From Kribbella solani (GTDB lineage: Bacteria; Actinomycetota; Actinomycetes; Propionibacteriales; Kribbellaceae): a stretch of 64,000 nucleotides of DNA. How positions within the stretch are numbered: the stretch's first letter is position 1; every line of letters starts with the position of its first letter. The DNA is taken from the NCBI RefSeq assembly GCF_014205295.1, contig NZ_JACHNF010000001.1, positions 6,882,001-6,946,000 of the forward strand, in the 5' to 3' direction. The notes beneath the pieces are model-generated. The model was not told the DNA's origin. It searched no databases and saw only the letters and a program-made list of their open reading frames with translations. Shown here in pieces: positions 15,866 through 22,942 of this stretch. The position numbers and the translations under genes are program-made.

Positions 15866-16190
15866 GAGCGACCGTGATCCCGGCGCGTTCGCAGACCCAG
15901 TGCGGGTCCGGGCCGAGCTCCGGCTCGATCCGGAGCTCGTGGTCCTGAAGGTCGTCGCAGGCCGTACACCGCGGCCAGCGGATGCCGGAGTCGACCAGGC
16001 GATCCTGCACGTCCTGCGCGACCAGCCCGGCGATGTGCTCCGCGCCGTCCGGCCACTGGTCCAGCCACCACTGCCGTCCCGCGACCGCGTCCTCCAGACA
16101 GGACACCATCACGGGATCGTTGAACCCCCGGGCGGCGAGGTCGTGCAGCACCATCGCCCGGGCAGTCAGCAACACCCCTGGCTCACTCAT
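15846..16190 (-). CDS. Small cysteine-containing protein, unknown
   Basis: 114 residues, not recognised. A helical N-terminal half (TARAMVLHDLAARGFNDPVM and a WWLDQW segment) leads to a region with the pattern CTAC at about 80-83 and a later HWVC, which could bind a metal with three cysteines and a histidine. No signal peptide or membrane helix is seen. The C-terminus GRLT and the stop codon lie in the last unit of the 35-bp tandem repeat. Upstream DNA is filled by a 13-bp minisatellite, so its promoter must lie within or close to that array. Confidence 0.72.
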   Translation of the reverse strand: MSEPGVLLTARAMVLHDLAARGFNDPVMVSCLEDAVAGRQWWLDQWPDGAEHIAGLVAQDVQDRLVDSGIRWPRCTACDDLQDHELRIEPELGPDPHWVCERAGITVAPLGRLT

Positions 16191-16230
16191 CCCGTACAGC
16201 GTGCCAGACCCCACCGACAAAAACGCACCG

Positions 16231-16321
16231 CCCAACCCCGGCCCCCAACCCCGGCGCCCAGCCGCGGCGCCCAGCCCCGGCGCCCAACCCTGGTGCCCAA
16301 CCCTGGTGCCCAACCCTGGTG
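16231..16321. repeat. 13-bp minisatellite, seven copies
   Basis: Seven consecutive 13-base units run from variants such as CCCAACCCCGGCC to three identical copies of CCCAACCCTGGTG at the right end. The array lies 40 bases upstream of the 114-residue gene. The identical copies suggest recent slippage, so copy number may vary. Confidence 0.9.
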
Positions 16322-16362
16322 CCCACCGCGCCGAACGCCGCCGGCCTCCGGCCATTTGAGTT

Positions 16363-16430
16363 GTTAACCTCCGCGGCTGCCCCTTCACCCCCGGCAGGCA
16401 GGAGGTGAAGGGGCAAGCCGCGTGGTTAAC
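16363..16430. terminator. Long hairpin after the 72-residue gene
   Basis: 27-base arms, 16363-16389 and 16404-16430, pair almost perfectly: GTTAACC ends, a CGCGGCT core and a GCCCCTTCACC inner part, around a 14-base loop. It begins 6 bases beyond the stop of the minus-strand 72-residue gene, where a terminator is expected. The inner TTGCCCCTTCA resembles the dispersed hairpin element at 10301. Confidence 0.75.
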
Positions 16431-16436
16431 CCCTTA

Positions 16437-16655
16437 TCAGCCGGCCACGGTTTGGCAGGTGGGGGTGGGGTCGATGCGGTTGGCCAGGCGGAGTTCGCGG
16501 GCGGCGGCGGTGCGCAGGACGGCGCCGATGCGGGCGCGTGCGGCGAGCGGGCGGCGCGGCGGCTCGTACTCCTGCTGGGGAGCGTTCGGCAGCGCCGACT
16601 GGGCGAGGTTGCGGGCGTTCTCGACGGCGGTGTTGCCGGGGATGAAGTACGTCAT
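16437..16655 (-). CDS. Small protein of 72 residues, unknown
   Basis: Not a family I recognise. Sequence features are an N-terminal MTYFIPGNTAVENARNLAQS, a proline-containing middle (QQEYEPPRRP) and a basic helical half rich in Ala and Arg; one cysteine is near the end. There is no membrane helix. A strong ribosome site GGAGGGAG stands 7 bases before the ATG and a long hairpin follows the stop, which together support a real, separately transcribed small gene rather than a chance frame. Confidence 0.7.
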   Translation of the reverse strand: MTYFIPGNTAVENARNLAQSALPNAPQQEYEPPRRPLAARARIGAVLRTAAARELRLANRIDPTPTCQTVAG

Positions 16656-16728
16656 GGTTCTGCTCCCTCCGGAGAGCGTGGTTGATCGCCCCGGGAACCG
16701 AGCGGTCCCAGGGAGGTTTGTGTGGTTG

Positions 16729-17766
16729 TCAGCGCTTGGGTGCCGGACCGCTGCTGGATCGGACGATCAGCTGGGTCGGCAGCAACAGTTGGCGTTCGGT
16801 GCTGGCCGGGTCGAGCAGGATGCGCCCGACGGCGCGCCCCTTGTCCTTGATCGGCTGCCGGACCGTGGTCAGTCCGACCGCCTCCGCGGCCGGGATGTCG
16901 TCGAACCCGGCCAGGGTCAGGTCCCGTCCGGGTGTCAGCCCGCGGACCTTCATCGCCTCCAGCGCGCCGAGTGCCTGGACGTCGCTGAGCCCGACGATCG
17001 CGGTCGGCCGGTCCTGCGAGTCGAGCGCGTACTCGGCACCGCGCCGCCCGGACGCGATCGCGTTGTGGCCACCGGAGACGATCCGCAGCCGGGCGTCCGG
17101 CATCGTCTTCTGCAGGCCACGAATCCGCAGCTCGCAGTCGGTGTAACCGACCTCGTCCAGGGTCAGCTCGACCGGCCGGCCGCCGGCCGCCTGGGCGTTG
17201 TCGACCAGGACGACGACCTCCCGATGGCCGAGCCGGGCCAGGTGCTCGCCCAGCTGCGCGGCCGCCTCCAGCTCGTCGATCGCGACCCAGGACAGCGACG
17301 GGTGGTCACCGCGGTCGGTGGAGACCGCCGGGATGCCACGGTTGTCGAGGATCTCGAGCGCCGGGTGACCGCCCGGTACGCAGAAGATCGCCGCCGCGTC
17401 GATCGCCGCCTGCTGCACGGCGTTGCTGCCGCCGGTGATGTCGGTCGAGCTGAGCGGCATCAGCAGCAGGCTGGTGGCGAACTCCTCGGCGACCTCGGCC
17501 AGCCCGGCCAGGAAACCGACCGCGTACGGGTCCGAGAAGGCGTAGGCCAGTTTGTCGGTGAACAGCACCCCGACCGCACCCGCCTTGCCGCTGCGCAGTG
17601 CCCGTGCCGCCGCGTCCGGCCCGGCGTACCCGAGCTCGTGGGCGGCGGCCAGGATCCGCTCGCGGAGCGCGACGGACAGCTGATCGGGCTTGTTGTACGC
17701 GTTGGACACGGTCGACGGCGACACGCCGACGGCTTTGGCCACGGTCTTCAGCGTCACTCCGGCCAT
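16729..17766 (-). CDS. LacI-family transcriptional regulator
   Basis: 345 residues: LacI-type HTH at the N-terminus (TLKTVAKAVGVSPSTVSNAY), hinge helix (AARALRSGKAGAVGVLF), then a periplasmic-binding-protein-like effector domain ending near the C-terminus with GFDDIPAAE and TTVRQPIKDKG. Such proteins usually sense a sugar. It is divergent from cutC across a 38-base near-perfect palindrome, so it very likely represses itself and perhaps cutC. No sugar-use genes are adjacent on its own side; the effector is unknown. Confidence 0.93.
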   Translation of the reverse strand: MAGVTLKTVAKAVGVSPSTVSNAYNKPDQLSVALRERILAAAHELGYAGPDAAARALRSGKAGAVGVLFTDKLAYAFSDPYAVGFLAGLAEVAEEFATSLLLMPLSSTDITGGSNAVQQAAIDAAAIFCVPGGHPALEILDNRGIPAVSTDRGDHPSLSWVAIDELEAAAQLGEHLARLGHREVVVLVDNAQAAGGRPVELTLDEVGYTDCELRIRGLQKTMPDARLRIVSGGHNAIASGRRGAEYALDSQDRPTAIVGLSDVQALGALEAMKVRGLTPGRDLTLAGFDDIPAAEAVGLTTVRQPIKDKGRAVGRILLDPASTERQLLLPTQLIVRSSSGPAPKR

Positions 17767-17783
17767 CCCGCTCCCTCCTCATC

Positions 17784-17821
17784 TGTATCGTTCTTCTAAA
17801 TCGATCTAGAAAAACGATACA
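17784..17821. promoter_or_regulatory. 38-bp palindromic LacI operator
   Basis: The near-perfect dyad has TGTATCGTT ends and an inner TTCTAAATCGATCTAGAA centred on ATCGAT. It lies 17 bases before the lacI start and 56 before cutC. LacI-family sites normally span 14-20 bases, so the long symmetry may hold two overlapping sites. Confidence 0.8.
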
Positions 17822-17877
17822 GAAGCCCGCCGCGGAGTGCAACACGAATTCCGCGAATCTGCGAGAGGATGATCCCC

Positions 17878-18600
17878 ATGGGTTCGTTGCTGGAGATCAT
17901 CGCGCTGCATCCGGCGGACGCGGAGGCGGCGCAGGAGGGTGGGGCGGACCGGCTTGAGCTGTGCGCCTCGATGGAGGCGGACGGGCTGTGTCCGTCGGTG
18001 TCGACCGTCAGTGCCATTCGCCGGGTCACCGACCTGCCGTTGCGGGTGATGCTGCGCGTGGAGAACTCGTTCACCACCAACGGCGCCGACCTGAACCGCC
18101 TAACGGCCATGGCGCAGTCCTACTTGTCAGCCGGGGCAGATGGCTTCGTACTGGGGTTCCTGACGCCCGACAACCAGGTTGATGTCGATTCGGTGGCCGC
18201 ACTGGTCAGTACGTTCGCCGGTACGCCGTGGACGTTCCACCGGGCTATCGACGCAGTGCTGGAGCAGCAACCAGCTTGGCGCGCACTACGCGGCCTGCCC
18301 GGGCTGGACTGTGTACTGACCGCCGGATCCTCTATCGGGGTCAGCCACGGGCTGGACGACCTGTGCAAGCTGGCGAAGGAGGACCCCGCCGTAGCCAGTG
18401 TGATGATGGCTGGTGGTGGACTGCAGCCGGAGCATGTGCCGTGGCTGTTCCAGAGTGGCGTACGCCGTTTCCACGTCGGAACGTCAGTACGCCAGGACGG
18501 GTCGTGGACGAAGGCGTACGTGAACTCGCGCTTCGTCCGGTCGTGGCGCAACCTGCTCGATGCCCAGGACGCCCGCGACGCCCAGGACGCTCGCGAATGA
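17878..18600 (+). CDS. cutC: CutC-family protein
   Basis: 240 residues forming the CutC TIM barrel: opening LLEIIALHPADAEAAQEGGA with DRLELC, then RVMLRVENSF, GADGFVLGFLT, WTFHRAIDAV, LTAGSS and VMMAGGGL strands. CutC was described as a copper homeostasis protein, but its true role is disputed. ATG at 17878 is preferred because GAGAGG lies 9 bases upstream; ATG 17869 has no usable spacing. The C-terminus ends in a short repeat (DAQDARDAQDARE). It overlaps the DUF4031 gene by ATGA and lies beside the LacI operator. Confidence 0.92.
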   Translation: MGSLLEIIALHPADAEAAQEGGADRLELCASMEADGLCPSVSTVSAIRRVTDLPLRVMLRVENSFTTNGADLNRLTAMAQSYLSAGADGFVLGFLTPDNQVDVDSVAALVSTFAGTPWTFHRAIDAVLEQQPAWRALRGLPGLDCVLTAGSSIGVSHGLDDLCKLAKEDPAVASVMMAGGGLQPEHVPWLFQSGVRRFHVGTSVRQDGSWTKAYVNSRFVRSWRNLLDAQDARDAQDARE

Positions 18601-18869
18601 TTCTGATCGACCCGCCCGCCTGGCCGGCCTGGAACCGGGTCTGGTCGCATCTGGTCAGTGACGAGTCCCATGACGAGCTGCACGCGTTCGCGAAGGCGGC
18701 CGGCATTCCGGTGCGTGGATTCGATCGGGACCACTACGACGTACCCAGTGACCGGTACGACGACCTGGTCGCGGCTGGTGCCGTGCCGGTGTCCAGCCGG
18801 GAGCTGGTACGCCGGCTGATCGCTGCCGGACTGCGGCACCGAAAGCAGCCCCCGACTCAAGGGTCTTGA
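18597..18869 (+). CDS. DUF4031 protein
   Basis: 90-residue cytoplasmic protein of the DUF4031 family: MILIDPPAWPAWNRVWSHLV, then HDELHAFAKAAGIPVRGFD and DHYDVP, a compact pattern with conserved His and Asp residues that could be catalytic. The function is unknown. It overlaps cutC by 4 bases, so both are made from one transcript. Its last codons and stop lie inside the hairpin that separates it from the convergent tuf gene. Confidence 0.88.
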   Translation: MILIDPPAWPAWNRVWSHLVSDESHDELHAFAKAAGIPVRGFDRDHYDVPSDRYDDLVAAGAVPVSSRELVRRLIAAGLRHRKQPPTQGS

Positions 18870-18878
18870 GCCGGGGGC
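18848..18878. terminator. Bidirectional terminator between DUF4031 and tuf
   Basis: Stem CCCCCG-A-CTCAAG against CTTGAG-C-CGGGGG with a 3-base loop lies between convergent genes and includes the DUF4031 stop codon. The tuf stop is 7 bases to the right. Very stable and well placed for both directions. Confidence 0.85.
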
Positions 18879-18884
18879 CGTGCT

Positions 18885-20072
18885 TCAGTCGAGCAGCTCG
18901 GTCACGGTGCCCGCGGCGACGGTGTGGCCGCCCTCGCGGACAGCGAACCCGAGGCCGACGTTCATCGCGATCGGCTTCTCCAGCTCCACGTTCAGCTCGA
19001 TCGAGTCGCCCGGCATCACCAGGTTGATCTCACCCAGGTCGATGCCACCGGACACGTCGGTCGTGCGGAAGTAGAACTGCGGCCGGTAGTCCGCGGCGAA
19101 CGGCGTGTGCCGGCCACCTTCGGCGGTGGACAGCGCGTGCAGCGTGGCCCGGAACTTCCGGTGCGGTCGCACGCTGCCCGGCAGCGCCACCACCTGGCCA
19201 CGACGGACCTCGTCGCGCTTCACGCCACGTAGCAGCACCGCCGCGTTGTCACCCGCGTCCGCGGACTCCAGCGACTTGCCGAACGTCTCCAGACCGATCG
19301 CCGTGGTGGTCACGGTCGGGCCGAGGCCGACCACCTCGACCTGGTCGCCGAGCTTCAGCGAACCACGCTCGACCGCGCCGGTGACCACGGTGCCGCGGCC
19401 GCTGATGGTGAGTACGTTCTCGATCGGCATCAGGAACGGCTCGCCCAGCTCACGGTCCGGCACCGGTACGTAGCTGTCCACCGCGTCCAGCAGTTCACCG
19501 ATCGCGGCGGTCCACTTCGGGTCGCCTTCCAGCGCCTTCAGCCCGGACACCCGCACAACCGGCACGTCGTCACCCGGGAAGCCGTACTCCGCCAGCAGCT
19601 CCCGGACCTCCAGCTCGACCAGGTCGAGCAGCTCCGGGTCGTCGACGGTGTCCGCCTTGTTCAGCGCGACCACCAGGTACGGCACGCCTACCCGTTGCGC
19701 GAGCAGCACGTGCTCACGCGTCTGCGGCATGGCGCCGTCCTGCGCGGAGACGACCAGGATCGCGGCGTCCACCTGGGCGGCGCCGGTGATCATGTTCTTC
19801 ACGTAGTCGGCGTGCCCGGGCATGTCCACGTGCGCGTAGTGCCGGGTCGCGGTCTCGTACTCGACGTGCGAGATGTTGATCGTGATCCCGCGCTGCATCT
19901 CCTCCGGGGCACGGTCGATGCCGTCGAAGGCGACGAAGCGGTTCACGCTCGGGTCGCGCTCCGCGAGCACCTTGGTGATCGCGGCGGTCAGCGTGGTCTT
20001 GCCGTGGTCGACGTGACCCATCGTCCCGATGTTGAGGTGCGGCTTGGTCCGCACGAACTGGCTCTTGGCCAT
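18885..20072 (-). CDS. tuf: Divergent elongation factor Tu (second-copy type)
   Basis: 395-residue EF-Tu with all GTPase motifs: GHVDHGKTT, the switch RGITI, DMPGHAD (usual form DCPGHAD), NKAD, then beta-barrel domains ending [17 protein letters not shown]. It stands alone, away from fusA and rpsL-G, and departs from the housekeeping protein at conserved points: the segment LLARQVGV is LLAQRVGV, placing Arg127 at E. coli Gln124, and LRFAIREGGRTV is [12 protein letters not shown]. Streptomyces carry a comparable divergent tuf3. Delivery of aminoacyl-tRNA is expected, perhaps under stress or elfamycin exposure (inference). An AAAGGAAAC site precedes the ATG. Confidence 0.92.
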   Translation of the reverse strand: MAKSQFVRTKPHLNIGTMGHVDHGKTTLTAAITKVLAERDPSVNRFVAFDGIDRAPEEMQRGITINISHVEYETATRHYAHVDMPGHADYVKNMITGAAQVDAAILVVSAQDGAMPQTREHVLLAQRVGVPYLVVALNKADTVDDPELLDLVELEVRELLAEYGFPGDDVPVVRVSGLKALEGDPKWTAAIGELLDAVDSYVPVPDRELGEPFLMPIENVLTISGRGTVVTGAVERGSLKLGDQVEVVGLGPTVTTTAIGLETFGKSLESADAGDNAAVLLRGVKRDEVRRGQVVALPGSVRPHRKFRATLHALSTAEGGRHTPFAADYRPQFYFRTTDVSGGIDLGEINLVMPGDSIELNVELEKPIAMNVGLGFAVREGGHTVAAGTVTELLD

Positions 20073-20126
20073 GAGTGTTTCCTTTGCAGTCAGAAGATTC
20101 GCTGTGAGCCAGGACCCTCCGGGCTG

Positions 20127-20207
20127 CCCTCCGCGGCTGTCACCCGCACGGAGGGGGCCGGTGAGCGACCACCCTCCTCCGCGGGTCCCGCGCTGCAGGA
20201 GGAGGGT
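20127..20207. promoter_or_regulatory. Two hairpins in the tuf leader (315-base gap)
   Basis: The gap 20073-20387 holds no gene. Two stems are visible: CCCTCCG (20127-20133) with CGGAGGG (20149-20155), and ACCCTCCTCC (20171-20180) with GGAGGAGGGT (20198-20207). They may terminate transcription from the upstream propeller gene or act as a tuf leader attenuator. The similar CCTCC/GGAGG arms could also pair alternatively. Nothing else was recognised in the gap. Confidence 0.6.
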
Positions 20208-20387
20208 CAGATTCGCGTGCCGGCGAAGACTGCTGAATCAGCTGACGCGGCCCACGTGGGAGCGCCCGTCAGGCCGGTGCCTGACAGGTCGAACTCGAAA
20301 ACCACGCGGAACATGCGGATCACGGTAAAGGTGAACGTCGCCGCCGGCAACTTGATTCCCGGCGTCCCGTAGCTCCGGCCAGGACTG

Positions 20388-22787
20388 CTAGTTCAGTGCG
20401 AAGAGGCGGGAGCCGTCGGAGAAGACGGGCCGGGCCGCGGCGACCGTGACGGCCGGCTTGTCGCAGGTGACGTCCTCGGACTTCACTACCGGCTCGGCGT
20501 TCGTACTGGGCAGGATCTGCCTGGCCTGCACGCCAGTAGTACCGATCATCACGGGGGAGCAGCTGCCGTTGGGCTGCGGCATCAGCGTGACCACGCGCCC
20601 GTCCGGGAGCAGTCCGAACCCGTTACGGGGGTACTCCGGTTGCTGCAGCTTCGGCGGTACCGGCAGCAGATGGTGCCACTGCGGAGTCCCGTCCGCGGGG
20701 CTCGACGACGACACGTCGTACGTCTGCGGCTGCCCGGGGTCGTTTCCAGTACGGCAGGTGATCAGTACGAGTGAGGCGTGCGTTGCCGCGAGCTGCGCGT
20801 CACAGGAGGATGCTCCGAGTCGCGGGCGTGGTGTGCCTGGTACGGGCGTGGTCCAGATGATGCGGCCTTCGCTGACATCCACTGACCACTGGTACAGCGT
20901 TCCGCCGGCCGCACCGGTCCAGATCAGCCCAGACACCTCACGGGTGTCCGGGACTGCAACCAGCTCACCGACCCAGGTGGACGGGTCCAGCTCCGCGCTC
21001 AAGTCGATCCGGCTACCCAGATCGACCTCCCAGCGCTGGGAGCCGGTCTTGACGTCCAGTCCGCGTACGTCGGCGCCGTTGCCTGCGCAGGCGTCGACCA
21101 CTACGGCCTGGTCGCCAACAAGTACGCCCTGGGTCACGTTGCAGCGCACCTGCGCTCGCCAGTGCGTCGGACTGCTCACGCCGTGCGCCACGACGAAGTT
21201 GCCCTCCGCCACCAGCAACTGGTTCTCGTCGACTGCCAGTGCGGTCCCGTCGGTGTGGACCTCGGTCAGTACCTTCCCGCTGACCGCATCCAGCACGGCG
21301 TACGTGGGTAGGTCGATGCCCGCGGGTTCGCGGTACTGCGAGCGGGGCAGGTGCGCCGCGATCGTACGACCGTCCTGTGACACCAGCAGGCCCTTCACGC
21401 CGCTGGATGCCGCGTCCTGGACATCTGCCCGCGAGTACCGCCAGCGGATCTGACCGGTGGCGGCATCTGACATGACTACGCCGTCGGACCGCAGTTCGGC
21501 GACACCACCTGCGGTGCCGGTGATGGCGCCGGTTGCTGGTACCTCACGGCTCCACGCCAGCGTTCCGTCGAGCTGTACGGGCAGCTGGGTCGGTTCGATC
21601 GTGGTGGTCGTACTGACAGTGTTGGCAGTCTCCAGCCGCGCTTGTACGAACGGCTCGCCGGCTGACACCACGATCCACGCGAGCAGCGCGCCACACACGG
21701 CAGTCGCACCAACGCCCAGCCACCGCGGAGGTGCCTGGGCGTACGGCGGTGCGAGCCGCAACCGTCTAGCCAAGGCCAACAACGCACCGGCAAGTACTAG
21801 CGCAACCGATGCAAGCAGGAGGTACGGCCAGCGCTCCGACATCGCCGCACCCGGCTGTGCGGCCGGCCAGCGCCACCAGCACACACCGATCGCGATCAGC
21901 CCAATCACGGCGAAGACAATCGCCGGGACAGTGACCAGCCGCTGCTGCGCCCGCCGGAACCATGCACACGTCAGTCCGGCAGCCAGTGCCGTACCAGCGA
22001 TCGGCGCCCACACCGGATAGCTGCCAACGTCCGAAGACTCCACCGGCCACTTGGCTGCGGCACCGAGGCCACGGCCGAGCAGAACAGAGGACGCGACGAC
22101 CGCGCCGAGGGCTGCACCGAAGTAGATGACCGGAATCAGCCCGCCGATCCTCCGGGCCGCCCTAGGGCCCAGCGAGTCGACCTCCCGGGCCAGGTTCTCC
22201 CTGGCTGGTCGTTCCCACTCCGCGTGGCCACGCGGGGTCGTATACAGATCGGTTTCGCTCAGACTCTGCAGGAACGACATCCGGCCGCGGGCGAAGTCCC
22301 GGTCGGCGACATGCGCGTACTCCGCGCGGATGCCGGCCGCGTACTCGTCGTACCGCGCCTGCGCGAGGCTCAGGATCCGCAGGTCGGCGTCGCACAGCAC
22401 GGCGCCGTTGCGGTCGTCCGGAGCGCAGTCGTGCTTCGCGGTCAGCCGGACCAGCCGGCCGATCTCCTCGACCTGGCCGGCCGGCAGGCCGGCTGCCGCC
22501 AGCTCGAGCTCGGCCAGCTGGGCCGAGACCTCCTCGTTCTCGCCGGGGTCGGCCCGCGGGTCGTAGATCGCGTCGTGGAACCAGGCCGCCAGCCGGACCG
22601 TGTCGGCGTCCTCGGCGTGCTCGGCCAGCTCGTCGACGGTCGCCAGCACCTCGGTCAGGTGCTGCTGGTCGTGATAATGACGATGTTGCTCTGCGTAACG
22701 AGCCAGCAGGTCGTCGCCCAACGGCTGCGCGTGCGGCAGCAGGCGATTCCACTGGTCGCGCAGGTCCATGGCTATGGAGTCTGACAT
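20388..22787 (-). CDS. HD phosphohydrolase-like domain, five TM helices and PQQ-like propeller (copy with intact HD motifs)
   Basis: 799 residues (ATG 22787; ATG 22769 aligns better with the paralogue start). Residues 1-205 are a COG4339-type HD domain with its metal pattern intact: HYHDQQH (37-43), FHDAIYDP (70-77), AKHD (117-120) and CDAD (132-135). Five membrane helices follow (about 214-372), placing the C-terminus outside the cell. Residues ~400-799 are a PQQ-like beta-propeller with repeats such as LDAVSGKVL and LDVKTGSQRWE. COG4339 proteins alone are small soluble enzymes of unknown substrate. An outside ligand sensed by the propeller could control phosphohydrolase activity inside; that is inference. 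Confidence 0.85.
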   Translation of the reverse strand: MSDSIAMDLRDQWNRLLPHAQPLGDDLLARYAEQHRHYHDQQHLTEVLATVDELAEHAEDADTVRLAAWFHDAIYDPRADPGENEEVSAQLAELELAAAGLPAGQVEEIGRLVRLTAKHDCAPDDRNGAVLCDADLRILSLAQARYDEYAAGIRAEYAHVADRDFARGRMSFLQSLSETDLYTTPRGHAEWERPARENLAREVDSLGPRAARRIGGLIPVIYFGAALGAVVASSVLLGRGLGAAAKWPVESSDVGSYPVWAPIAGTALAAGLTCAWFRRAQQRLVTVPAIVFAVIGLIAIGVCWWRWPAAQPGAAMSERWPYLLLASVALVLAGALLALARRLRLAPPYAQAPPRWLGVGATAVCGALLAWIVVSAGEPFVQARLETANTVSTTTTIEPTQLPVQLDGTLAWSREVPATGAITGTAGGVAELRSDGVVMSDAATGQIRWRYSRADVQDAASSGVKGLLVSQDGRTIAAHLPRSQYREPAGIDLPTYAVLDAVSGKVLTEVHTDGTALAVDENQLLVAEGNFVVAHGVSSPTHWRAQVRCNVTQGVLVGDQAVVVDACAGNGADVRGLDVKTGSQRWEVDLGSRIDLSAELDPSTWVGELVAVPDTREVSGLIWTGAAGGTLYQWSVDVSEGRIIWTTPVPGTPRPRLGASSCDAQLAATHASLVLITCRTGNDPGQPQTYDVSSSSPADGTPQWHHLLPVPPKLQQPEYPRNGFGLLPDGRVVTLMPQPNGSCSPVMIGTTGVQARQILPSTNAEPVVKSEDVTCDKPAVTVAAARPVFSDGSRLFALN

Positions 22788-22942
22788 CGGTTGGGAGCCT
22801 GAAACGAACGATTCGGCCTTCCTGGAGAGGGTCGTGGCCAAAGCGATATCGGCTCGTCACCTGACCGCTTCGCGACCTGCGGCGCACGTCACACTCTGAG
22901 ACGGGCGAACGAGTTGCGAGACGCGCCGGCTACGCAACGTCA

